Program-made: the position numbers and the translations under genes | Shown here: positions 31,137-39,007 of the stretch, piece after piece | How positions within the stretch are numbered: the stretch's first letter is position 1 | Layout: each line of letters begins with the position of its first letter | Notes under the pieces: model-generated | Seen by the model: only the letters and a program-made list of their open reading frames with translations | What the model was told of the DNA's origin: nothing | Databases searched by the model: none | Source of the DNA: a virus | IMG/VR virus record: IMGVR_UViG_3300017917_001562 | Location: 1-64,000 of that record | DNA length: 64,000 bases | Reading direction: 5' to 3' (one strand)

Positions 31137-31922
31137 ATGCTAATATATGTTAAATTTAAAACATATCCTGAACTTGTGTTGAGTATCAATGATTCTGATA
31201 TTGGCAACAGCTATGTTTCATTAATAAAAGAAAATTATAATAGTGGGTTTCCTATATTTCGTGATAGACCTAAATACACGGTAGAATATATGTTGCAACT
31301 TGCCAAAGAAGCAAACAATAAATTGGGTTGGGAATGGAGTTATGACGATTACGATATATCTACTACTGCATTGTTGCATAAAGATATAGAGAAATTAGTT
31401 GGTCAAGGATTTGACTCAGTGCCGGAAGAATTAGACAATTTAATCCACGAACTACACTATTGTTTACATATTATTCAAGACGGAGTCAAACAAAAGAAAA
31501 GAGACGCATGGTTACAAATTGAATGGTACAACGATAATGGGTTTCAATTGGACGGCACGGACCTATTTACAATGGAATTAAAGTTCGGTGATATTAAATT
31601 ACAAAATCCATTTGTTGGCCACGGCCCGTTGCAAATATATTTAGAAAAAGATTTTACAAATTTACAACAAACTTGTAAGTTTCATGACTTTGTAAAACCT
31701 GGAATTAATATAGCTATTGTTGATTTTCCTGTTATCAATAAGTTAGATGTGCTTAATGAATTTAAAAAACAAAACATATCTTTTGTAAATTTACAAACTG
31801 AAGAAAAGGTACTATCATATACAGGGTATCCTGTAATTGGAAAAATTAAAAATTTAGATGATCTTCAGACAGTTGTTAATGCTCCAGTCCTAGAATTAGA
31901 ATATATTAAATTTGATGAATAA
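31137..31922 (+). CDS. Putative partner protein of radical SAM enzymes (261 aa)
   Basis: Unrecognised 261-residue protein lying between radical SAM genes 4 and 5. Visible patterns: LGWEWSYDDYDISTTALLHKDIEKLVGQG, then LDNLIHELHYCLHIIQDG, and FGDIKLQNPFVGHGPLQIYLEKD. The L-N/D-x-L-H-x-x-[FL] helix and the G-x-x-H-x-P/W element also occur, in the same order, in the 361-residue protein at 33218. The pair alternates with radical SAM genes, which suggests a scaffold, substrate carrier or regulator rather than an independent enzyme. That role is inference only. Confidence 0.5.
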   Translation: MLIYVKFKTYPELVLSINDSDIGNSYVSLIKENYNSGFPIFRDRPKYTVEYMLQLAKEANNKLGWEWSYDDYDISTTALLHKDIEKLVGQGFDSVPEELDNLIHELHYCLHIIQDGVKQKKRDAWLQIEWYNDNGFQLDGTDLFTMELKFGDIKLQNPFVGHGPLQIYLEKDFTNLQQTCKFHDFVKPGINIAIVDFPVINKLDVLNEFKKQNISFVNLQTEEKVLSYTGYPVIGKIKNLDDLQTVVNAPVLELEYIKFDE

Positions 31923-33228
31923 ACCCAACACACTTTGCTTGGCACCCTGGACGCACACATACCTAAGCCCGCAAACTGAGCGCAGGATGTGCTGTGCTAG
32001 CCGAGAACCTGCACAGAACTTTGAGCAGTATATAGATACCAGTGCTGGCACCGGGAAATACATTCCACTAACCTTAGACCAGCATTGGAATTCAGAACAC
32101 ATGAAAAGCGTTCGTCGTCGTATGATGGCTGGAGAGACATTACTCGAATGTGAAGTATGTAACGACAAACTTTTAAATACAGCCGTTTACCGTAGTTATT
32201 TTGATCACCTCTTCGGTCATAAATATTTTGAAGCAATGCAGGCAACTGATGCTACAGGTTATACTACAATGAAGCCTGTTAGTTGGGATTACAGATTTAG
32301 TAATCTTTGCAATTTCAAATGCCGCATGTGTGGAGACATGTTAAGCAGTGCTTGGGAAAGCGAGCAACGCCAACACAACATGATCAATTGGCATGATCCA
32401 AAGAATAATTGGATGCAGCCTGAGATCAAACAACAAGTTGAACAATTTCAAGAAGGTCAAATAGAAGCCGAATTTTCGAAGGCAGTTGAAGAACACAGAG
32501 TTGAAGAAGTGTACTGGGTTGGCGGCGAGCCTCTTATGTACGAGCAACACTGGCGTTACATGACTCGCATAATTGAATTAGGAGATGGACCAAATGTTTA
32601 TGCTAGGTATAACACAAATCTCAGCAGAATTGATTACAAAGGTATTAATCTGTATAGGGATATTCTTACTAGGATTAGGGATTGGCAGGTATGTGCAAGC
32701 CTCGATGGCACAGGCGCGATTGGTGAATACATTAGAACAGGCCTTAACTACAATCAGTGGCTTGAGAACTTCCGTACAGGAAATTCGTTCAGGCGTTACA
32801 GTCGTCAGCAGAGAATTGACTTTACGCTCACTCTGCCGGGAATGTTTGAAGTTACAAAAATTGCAGAACTCGCTAGACAGGAAGAAGCTGAAGTCCTTGC
32901 CAAAGTAATTTTTAGTTTTAGCCCGGACATAGTTATGTCACCTTTAGCCCTACCCAGGGAAATATTACATCCTTGGATAGACGAAATATTGAATGACTCT
33001 CTTGACGGTACCCATCGTCTAACCGGTCCTCTAAAGGATATCCTTGTCCAGCTAAAAACTAGACCTACTTTTGCGGAACAATGGCCAAATGAACATCGCG
33101 CAGCTATTGCAAAAGGCAAAGCTCGCGTGTTAAAATTAGAGCAAATCCGTACGCAATCGATTACCATGACTGATATTTTATCTAAGCGTCCGGAAGTACT
33201 AAAATGGTGGATGCAAATTGAAACTTGA
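31915..33228 (+). CDS. Radical SAM protein 5 of 5 (N-terminal twitch type)
   Basis: A 437-residue enzyme from ATG 31915, overlapping the preceding stop. N-terminal LCLAPWTHTYLSPQTERRMCCAS and CEVCNDKLLN form the twitch-like domain; the core C-N-F-K-C-R-M-C lies near residue 131 and YWVGGEPLMYEQHW near residue 205. Its G+C seems slightly higher than the neighbouring genes, by eye. It ends overlapping the TTG start of the 361-residue protein. Family chemistry is established; target unknown. Confidence 0.8.
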   Translation: MNKPNTLCLAPWTHTYLSPQTERRMCCASREPAQNFEQYIDTSAGTGKYIPLTLDQHWNSEHMKSVRRRMMAGETLLECEVCNDKLLNTAVYRSYFDHLFGHKYFEAMQATDATGYTTMKPVSWDYRFSNLCNFKCRMCGDMLSSAWESEQRQHNMINWHDPKNNWMQPEIKQQVEQFQEGQIEAEFSKAVEEHRVEEVYWVGGEPLMYEQHWRYMTRIIELGDGPNVYARYNTNLSRIDYKGINLYRDILTRIRDWQVCASLDGTGAIGEYIRTGLNYNQWLENFRTGNSFRRYSRQQRIDFTLTLPGMFEVTKIAELARQEEAEVLAKVIFSFSPDIVMSPLALPREILHPWIDEILNDSLDGTHRLTGPLKDILVQLKTRPTFAEQWPNEHRAAIAKGKARVLKLEQIRTQSITMTDILSKRPEVLKWWMQIET

Positions 33229-34303
33229 TGAAATAGAAATAGTGTTAACAGGTGAAAACCAAGACCCGTTAACAATTTACATAGATGTCTATGACAGCAG
33301 TCTGAGTCGAAAATGGCTTGCAGCTTTAAATGATCTAATAGCTAATAACTATCATTTAGAAAAAAATTACTGCTTTCACGGCTTTGTGGGAAACAAGCGC
33401 AATGGTTGGTACATACTAGATCAAGTTAACAAATCTATTGCCAAAATTAACGCAGCTAATTTAAATTATTATATTGATGATTATTTCACTATGGAAAATT
33501 GTATTACTGACGAAAATGTTAGTGACAAAATCGGTGTTCACACAAAAGGTAGGAATATTATTCAAAATAGATTAAATAGTCTGCACAGATATTTTGAAGA
33601 TCTGCAAGGAGTAAGCGGAAAAATGTCTCCTTACTATTTGCAATCAACTAAAGAAATTAAATGGCATATTAGACAACTTAACTTATTGTGTCACGAATTT
33701 GAAACATGGGCTATGAGCTATCGTAAAGAAATTGAAGCTCCAGAATGGATTAGACCTAGTCAATTAATGTGTTGGTTAAATGCTCCTAGATTTAAGTTAG
33801 ATGAAGCAGATTATGAACTTTTTGGAATTGATACTATTAGTAGACCCACAGGCGGTGTATTTGTTGGTGTAAACAAAGCCATCGGCAAACATCATTGGGA
33901 AGTTTTTCAAGATGAAGGTAGAGATAGTAGGATAAATGAACTAGTCACTTCTGCATTAAGATCACAAACAGAAGCTTCTGGCGATTTTGACATTGAGTGG
34001 GGGAAAGATCCTTCAAATTTTGAATGGCAAAAGAAAAAACTTGCCGCTTTCAAAGAATGGCTAGTAATTAATAATTTCAATCCTAACGATAAAAGTTTAA
34101 CAATTGGGCACCCTCAAGTAGGACAAGTTGATTTACAAAGAAGCTTTAGTACAGACAATGTGCCCAAACTTTGGTATGCTTTAACTCCCAGACTTAATGT
34201 CGCAAGTATAAAAACATCTAACTATTTCGCAGAATATCCTTATTCATGGGAAGATGCAGATTATGCACAAACTCAAATTAACTGTTTATGGCCACATAAA
34301 TAA
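33218..34303 (+). CDS. Putative partner protein of radical SAM enzymes (361 aa), TTG start
   Basis: Unrecognised 361-residue protein. Its frame is closed upstream by TAA, so the likely start is TTG at 33218, six bases after GGTGGA, which lies inside the end of radical SAM gene 5; a later GTG is the only nearby alternative. Features: YCFHGFVGNKRNGWYILDQVN, IQNRLNSLHRYFEDLQG near residue 110, and GVFVGVNKAIGKHHWEVFQDE near residue 205. The middle helix pattern resembles the 261-residue protein upstream. Similar phage proteins accompany radical SAM genes, but no function is known to me. Confidence 0.5.
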   Translation: MKLDEIEIVLTGENQDPLTIYIDVYDSSLSRKWLAALNDLIANNYHLEKNYCFHGFVGNKRNGWYILDQVNKSIAKINAANLNYYIDDYFTMENCITDENVSDKIGVHTKGRNIIQNRLNSLHRYFEDLQGVSGKMSPYYLQSTKEIKWHIRQLNLLCHEFETWAMSYRKEIEAPEWIRPSQLMCWLNAPRFKLDEADYELFGIDTISRPTGGVFVGVNKAIGKHHWEVFQDEGRDSRINELVTSALRSQTEASGDFDIEWGKDPSNFEWQKKKLAAFKEWLVINNFNPNDKSLTIGHPQVGQVDLQRSFSTDNVPKLWYALTPRLNVASIKTSNYFAEYPYSWEDADYAQTQINCLWPHK

Positions 34304-34328
34304 TTAATATTTGTGAAAGAGCTAGTCA

Positions 34329-34430
34329 ATGAATTGGATTAGAAGTCTTATTTCCAGAATTCGTTTAGAAATAAAATATCGTAAAAAACTTAAAGAATTG
34401 AGAAAACGCGATCCTTTTATCTATAAGTAA
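34329..34430 (+). CDS. Very small basic protein (33 aa)
   Basis: A 33-codon frame, MNWIRSLISRIRLEIKYRKK followed by a charged tail ending DPFIYK, immediately before the carbamoyltransferase: its TAA is followed directly by that gene's ATG. It has a hydrophobic/basic amphipathic N-terminus and a lysine/arginine-rich middle. I recall very similar small frames next to carbamoyltransferases in other aquatic phages, which supports a real gene. Function unknown; a membrane or RNA/DNA contact is conceivable from the charge. Confidence 0.6.
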   Translation: MNWIRSLISRIRLEIKYRKKLKELRKRDPFIYK

Positions 34431-35906
34431 ATGAATATTCTAGGTATCAGCGCAGGATTTCACGATGCGGCCGCAGCTGTGATAAATGACAACGGCGATA
34501 TTTTATTTGCCGCACACAGCGAAAGATACAGCAAATATAAACACGACAGACACATCAATCAGGGATTAATTGATGATGTACTGCGCTTCAATCCTAAAGT
34601 TGTTGCATACTACGAAAATCCTTTGCAAAAACAATTAAGACAACTATACGCAGGACAAGGATTTGACCTACACAATTGGCGTCTAAGTCAGGTACTTACA
34701 AATGAAACTGGTGGCTGGTTTAAAGGTTTAAAAACCCGCAGTTACAATCATCATCTTAGTCATGCAGCTGCAGGATTTCAAACTAGTCCATTTGACCGCG
34801 CTACAGTAGTAGTAATAGACGCAATAGGTGAATGGGACACTATTAGTATTTGGGCCGCAGAATATAAAAATGGTCGTGCCAAATATCGTAAATTATGGAG
34901 TCAGCGTTATCCACACAGCATAGGTTTATTTTATACAGCAATGACTAAACGAGTTGGTCTTAAACCCTTAGATGAAGAATATATTTTAATGGGAATGGCC
35001 GCATTAGGTAAAGATATAGATAGAAATTTAATGCAAAGTGTTTTAGTAGAAGACGAATACAAAATTAAATTTAGAAACAATTTGCATTTGGGCGTAGACG
35101 AAACTTTTCTAAGAGCAGCCGATCCAATGGACATTGCAGCTAGCACACAAAGTCTTACTGAAGACTTAATACTTAATGTTATTAAAAGAGCGCAAGACTT
35201 TAAATACAGTTCAAATCTGGTGTACATGGGCGGTGTAGCTCTTAATTGTACAGCAAATAGATTGTTAGGAAATTATTTTGATGACATATGGATTATGCCT
35301 AATCCTGGTGATGCTGGAAGTAGTCTTGGCGCTGCAGCTTTGGCTTATGGGGGTAGAATTAACTTTAACACTGCTTTTCTTGGGCACTGTATTAGTGGTC
35401 CTTACCCTGTTGCTAATCTTCTTGATGAGTTACTGGATAATAAAATCGTTGGAGTCGCTTCGGGACGAGCAGAGTTCGGTCCCAGGGCCCTCGGAAACAG
35501 AAGTCTTTTGGCAGACCCTCGAGGATACGAAATCAAAGATAGAGTTAATGGGATTAAGCGTAGACAGATGTTTAGGCCGTTTGCGCCAATTATTCTCGAA
35601 GAACTAGTTAACGACTATTTCGAAATGCCACCAGGCTGGCACAACAGTCGCTACATGCAAGTTGTGGCAAAATGCCGAAGACCAGATTTATTTCCTGCTA
35701 TCGTTCACGCAGACGGAACCAGCAGAGTCCAAACAGTGCCTAATAACGGTTCAGGTATTCGAAAGCTATTAGAACAATGGCTAATAATGACAGACTGTCC
35801 TATGTTACTCAATACTAGTTTGAATATTCGTGGTGAACCAATGGTAAATGACAGGGCAGACGCTGATAGATTCGAAAAGCTATACAAAGTCAAAGTTTGC
35901 TCATGA
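34431..35906 (+). CDS. Carbamoyltransferase (NodU/CmcH/TobZ type)
   Basis: A 491-residue carbamoyltransferase. The N-terminal Kae1-like part has GISAGFHDAAAAVINDNGDI, HHLSHAAAGFQTSPF and VVVIDAIGEWDT; the middle has YMGGVALNCTANRLL and PNPGDAGSSLGAA; the C-terminal YrdC-like part has GRAEFGPRALGNRSLLADPR. These enzymes move a carbamoyl group from carbamoyl phosphate via carbamoyl-AMP to a hydroxyl, usually of a sugar. Length is slightly short of the bacterial NodU types but like phage versions. ATGA overlap with the DUF2061 gene downstream. Acceptor unknown; the context suggests a sugar made by the same cassette. Confidence 0.85.
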   Translation: MNILGISAGFHDAAAAVINDNGDILFAAHSERYSKYKHDRHINQGLIDDVLRFNPKVVAYYENPLQKQLRQLYAGQGFDLHNWRLSQVLTNETGGWFKGLKTRSYNHHLSHAAAGFQTSPFDRATVVVIDAIGEWDTISIWAAEYKNGRAKYRKLWSQRYPHSIGLFYTAMTKRVGLKPLDEEYILMGMAALGKDIDRNLMQSVLVEDEYKIKFRNNLHLGVDETFLRAADPMDIAASTQSLTEDLILNVIKRAQDFKYSSNLVYMGGVALNCTANRLLGNYFDDIWIMPNPGDAGSSLGAAALAYGGRINFNTAFLGHCISGPYPVANLLDELLDNKIVGVASGRAEFGPRALGNRSLLADPRGYEIKDRVNGIKRRQMFRPFAPIILEELVNDYFEMPPGWHNSRYMQVVAKCRRPDLFPAIVHADGTSRVQTVPNNGSGIRKLLEQWLIMTDCPMLLNTSLNIRGEPMVNDRADADRFEKLYKVKVCS

Positions 35907-36106
35907 CCGAATCAAATAAAAGAAGTTTAATTAAAACGATAAGTTGGCGCTTGACAGGATCCAGTGCAACCTTTATAATAACATATTTAATAGCTGGCGA
36001 TTTTGCAATCGCTGGCACTGTTGCTGTGATACAAATTATAGCTAATACTTTGCTTTATTATGTACACGAACGACTATGGAATAAAATCAATTGGGGCAGA
36101 AAGTGA
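35903..36106 (+). CDS. DUF2061 family small membrane protein
   Basis: A 67-residue protein from ATG 35903. KTISWRLTGSSATFIITYLI and two predicted membrane segments, then YYVHERLWNKINWGR, are the signature of DUF2061. In bacteria and phages such genes often sit beside APS kinase or carbamoyltransferase genes, as here. Probably an inner-membrane protein; role unknown. Its stop overlaps the GTG start of the next gene. Confidence 0.8.
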   Translation: MTESNKRSLIKTISWRLTGSSATFIITYLIAGDFAIAGTVAVIQIIANTLLYYVHERLWNKINWGRK

Positions 36107-36540
36107 TTAAAAAAATATTAATTATGGGACTACCAGGTAGTGGTAAAAGTACACTAGCAGAACCTTTTGCTAAAGCAATTAACGGCGTTTGGCTCAATGC
36201 CGACAAAGTTAGAACAGAATACGATGATTGGGATTTTAGTCCTGAGGGACGAATTCGTCAGGCACTGCGTATGAAATATTTGGCAGATGGTGTTGTTAAA
36301 GCGGGAAAGATTGCTGTAGCTGATTTTGTTTGCCCTACAGAAAAAGCTCGCCAAGAATTTGCCGCAGACTATGTAGTATGGATGGATACTATTAAAGAAG
36401 GAAGATTTGAAGATACAAACAAGATGTTTGAACCTCCTAGCCACTGTGATTATCATGTAAGCGAATGGTTTAATGATACTCATGATCAACTTTTAAACAT
36501 GCTGATTGCTTACCATAAACTGAAAATTAAAAATGTTTGA
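36103..36540 (+). CDS. APS-kinase-like P-loop kinase
   Basis: A protein of 145 residues starting at GTG 36103 (GTGA overlap with the preceding stop; GGGG six bases ahead). GLPGSGKST near residue 10 is a Walker A loop, and WLNADKVRTEYDDWDFSPEGRIRQALRMKYLAD closely resembles the adenylylsulfate kinase pattern. APS kinase phosphorylates APS to PAPS, the sulfate donor. Phage versions may instead phosphorylate other nucleotides or sugars. No ATP sulfurylase gene is visible in the window. P-loop kinase is secure, APS as substrate only likely. Confidence 0.7.
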   Translation: MIKKILIMGLPGSGKSTLAEPFAKAINGVWLNADKVRTEYDDWDFSPEGRIRQALRMKYLADGVVKAGKIAVADFVCPTEKARQEFAADYVVWMDTIKEGRFEDTNKMFEPPSHCDYHVSEWFNDTHDQLLNMLIAYHKLKIKNV

Positions 36541-36943
36541 TACTAAAAAACCAACAACACAGCTATTAGGCCGTTGGCAACCATGGCACCCAGGCCATAC
36601 AGCACTATTCAAAAAAGCACTGTTAGAAACAGGACAAGTTTGTATTATGGTGCGTGATGTTGGCGGTATTGTTGGATCAGATGCTGGCGCAGGAAGAACT
36701 GTTGCTCAAGACGATAATCCTTTTGACAGTGACACTGTAAGAAATAACATCATTGAAGCACTAAGTAAAGAAGGTTTTATGTACAATCATGATTATATAA
36801 TTATGTTTGTACCTAACATTGTAGACATCAGTTATGGCCGCGGGGTTGGGTATACATTTACGCAACATGACTTAGGCGAAGAAATACACAGCATTAGTGC
36901 TACTCAAATTAGAGCAAAGCTGAGAGCCGAAGGTAAACTGTGA
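36533..36943 (+). CDS. HxGH nucleotidyltransferase-like protein
   Basis: A 136-residue protein with LGRWQPWHPGHTALFKKAL near residue 10, the HxGH nucleotide-binding motif (here HPGH) of cytidylyl/adenylyltransferases, and HSISATQIRAKLRAEGKL at the end, the I-S-x-T-x-[IV]-R motif. It would join a nucleotide to a phosphate-bearing sugar, amine or nicotinamide mononucleotide. Between the P-loop kinase (8-base overlap) and dCMP deaminase (GTGA overlap). Substrate unassigned; family confident. Confidence 0.7.
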   Translation: MFDTKKPTTQLLGRWQPWHPGHTALFKKALLETGQVCIMVRDVGGIVGSDAGAGRTVAQDDNPFDSDTVRNNIIEALSKEGFMYNHDYIIMFVPNIVDISYGRGVGYTFTQHDLGEEIHSISATQIRAKLRAEGKL

Positions 36944-37374
36944 AACAAAAATTTCTAAAAGCATTTATGCAGACAGCAAAAACTTTTGCTGAACTTAGTC
37001 ATGCTCGCAGACTGCATGTGGGTGCTATTGTTGTTAAGGATGATAGAATTATCAGTATCGGTTATAATGGCATGCCTGCAGGGTGGGATAACGATTGCGA
37101 GAATCTAGTAGGATACGATCGTGGTGAGCCAGTACTGAAAACTAAACAAGAAGTTCTTCACGCCGAAACAAACGCCATCAGCAAATTAGCCCGTAGTAGT
37201 GAAAGCGGAGAAGGTGCTACTATGTTCATCACGCATAGTCCCTGCATAGAATGTGCTAAACTAATTTACCAAAGTGGTATTAGCAAAGTATACTACGGAC
37301 AACAATACCGTGATGATCAAGGTGTAAAGTTTTTAGAAAAATGCAACATTGAAATTCAACAATTAGATGTTTGA
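36940..37374 (+). CDS. dCMP deaminase
   Basis: A 144-residue zinc deaminase with GTG start in a GTGA overlap and GAAGG ahead. HAE at residues 74-76 carries the zinc histidine and catalytic glutamate; P-C-I-E-C at 101-105 supplies the other zinc cysteines. HVGAIVVKDDRIISIGYNGMPAG fits the T4 Cd/ComE deoxycytidylate deaminase group, which turns dCMP into dUMP for thymidylate synthase. A thyA gene lies at 41993 on the other strand, so both steps are encoded. Confidence 0.85.
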   Translation: MKQKFLKAFMQTAKTFAELSHARRLHVGAIVVKDDRIISIGYNGMPAGWDNDCENLVGYDRGEPVLKTKQEVLHAETNAISKLARSSESGEGATMFITHSPCIECAKLIYQSGISKVYYGQQYRDDQGVKFLEKCNIEIQQLDV

Positions 37375-39007
37375 TGTATTTTATACAGGCCCTAAGCCTA
37401 ATCTATTTGCCTTTGAAAAACCAGTAGCTGATATCGATGCTGCTAAAGCACAGGCACGAACAGAATATTTTTGGTTAATAGACGGCAACAACGACTACAC
37501 TGATTTTGATTGGTCATGGCGCCCTTTGCCCTACGAGCAAGATCATACTCATGTGTGGCCCAGTCAATGGCAGGAAAATGGGGGGACTTGTTTTGTACCT
37601 ACTAACTGTAGCGAATACAAATGGCACTGGCGAGACGATGTTGGTGTTGTTAATAAAAAACAAAGTGCGCCCATTTATTACATAGACTTTAATAATCAAG
37701 AAAGCCAACCTCAACTTAAGACTTTAAAGTCAAAGTGGACTGTGGCCAATTCAACAAGATATGTTGACAGTCACTTAAATGTCATAAAGCGTATTGTAAA
37801 CACTGCTGACAGTGAATATGTGTGGATTACTAGCAGCATCTGTGACTATTCAACCTTTGATTTTACTTGGCATCCTGCACAATGGCAAGAACAAATGATT
37901 CATTGCTTTGGCGGCAATATTCAACCAAGGGGTGATACATTTTATATACATGTTGAATCTTTCAAACAGCAGATGTATGACTTAGAAATATTAGATTGGT
38001 TTAATGTCATAAACTATGTAGAACTCATACATGTAACTAGATTTGACTGGCCTACTCACTACTACACGGGTGATAATCTAGTAGAAGAAATAAAAAACTA
38101 TAAATTTACTACACCTTATGCTGTCTTTACTAATCAGCAAGATTGTTATCCTTATACTAACACTTGTTTATGGTCAGAAAAAGACAGAGTAGTAGAATCT
38201 TTTGCGTCTAGCAATGCAATCTGTGTGATACCTCGTGATGCTAAATCATATATAAAGACACAAGTCTATGATTATCCTTACATTAATACTACTCAAAGAT
38301 TGTATTTTGGAGAACAACCATTGGATATAGTTTATATTAGTAACGGTGAACCTAATGAACAAGACTATTGGGATTACTTAAATTATAAGACTAGTGCTAA
38401 TTTTTACACAGGACAAATACATTGGGTTAAAGGTGTAAATGGCAGAGACGCTGCGTATAAGGCTGCAGCAGAAACAAGTACTACACCTTGGTTCTTTGCG
38501 GTGTTTGCAAAACTGCGTGTAACTCCTAACTTTGACTTTAAATGGCAACCTGATTATTTTCAAGAACCCAAACATTATATCTTTCATGCTCATAATCCCC
38601 TTAATGGATTAGAGTATGGACATCAAGCAATGATTGCTTATAATAAAAATCTTGTGCTGACTACAGAAGAAACAGGGTTAGATTTTACACTTAGTGCGCC
38701 TCATGAAGTGGTGCCTATATTAAGTGGTATAGCTGAATTTAATCAAGATGCTTGGATGACTTGGCGCACTGCGTTTAGAGAAGTTATCAAGCTAAAACAT
38801 TTTTCTAACACAGCACCAACTGTAGAAAACGAATACAGACTGAAAAAGTGGTTAACAGTTGCTCAAGGACAGTATGCTGGGTATTGTTTAGCCGGCGCCC
38901 GAGATGCCGTTGAATATTATGATTCAGTTAACGGAGATTTTGATAAGTTGAAATTAACTTACGAATGGGCTTGGTTGCGAGAATATTTTAATAGTAGAAA
39001 TCTTTAA
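37367..39007 (+). CDS. Modular glycosyltransferase-like protein (546 aa, three repeats)
   Basis: A 546-residue protein built of three related segments, each with W-x-[IL]-x-[DS]-x-x-x-D-Y-[ST]-x-F-D-[FW]-[ST]-W or similar and a downstream F-D-F-x-W-x-P-x-x-[WF]-Q-E pattern: about residues 1-90, 105-230 and 315-546. The third segment matches the 308-residue protein at 24967 (VKGVNGRDAAYKAAAETS, NGLEYGHQAM, AFREVIK), but its metal site is altered (VFAKLRV in place of DGDN). It ends the plus-strand cassette and overlaps the opposite-strand aminotransferase by 20 bases. Probably a glycosyltransferase relative, partly non-catalytic; function inferred. Confidence 0.5.
   Translation: MFDVFYTGPKPNLFAFEKPVADIDAAKAQARTEYFWLIDGNNDYTDFDWSWRPLPYEQDHTHVWPSQWQENGGTCFVPTNCSEYKWHWRDDVGVVNKKQSAPIYYIDFNNQESQPQLKTLKSKWTVANSTRYVDSHLNVIKRIVNTADSEYVWITSSICDYSTFDFTWHPAQWQEQMIHCFGGNIQPRGDTFYIHVESFKQQMYDLEILDWFNVINYVELIHVTRFDWPTHYYTGDNLVEEIKNYKFTTPYAVFTNQQDCYPYTNTCLWSEKDRVVESFASSNAICVIPRDAKSYIKTQVYDYPYINTTQRLYFGEQPLDIVYISNGEPNEQDYWDYLNYKTSANFYTGQIHWVKGVNGRDAAYKAAAETSTTPWFFAVFAKLRVTPNFDFKWQPDYFQEPKHYIFHAHNPLNGLEYGHQAMIAYNKNLVLTTEETGLDFTLSAPHEVVPILSGIAEFNQDAWMTWRTAFREVIKLKHFSNTAPTVENEYRLKKWLTVAQGQYAGYCLAGARDAVEYYDSVNGDFDKLKLTYEWAWLREYFNSRNL

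Noticed and set aside
32805-33275. Minus-strand 156-codon frame opposite radical SAM gene 5
   Set aside because: Entirely antisense to a clear radical SAM protein; no family pattern.
25887-34303. RiPP precursor peptide gene for the radical SAM enzymes
   Set aside because: The gaps are only a few bases and the small ORFs in the cassette lack a repeated core or leader; no candidate could be supported.
35278-35607. 109-codon plus-strand frame inside the carbamoyltransferase gene
   Set aside because: Shadow frame over conserved motifs (MGGVALNC, GRAEFGPRALGNR); hydrophobic look is a by-product of the real codons.
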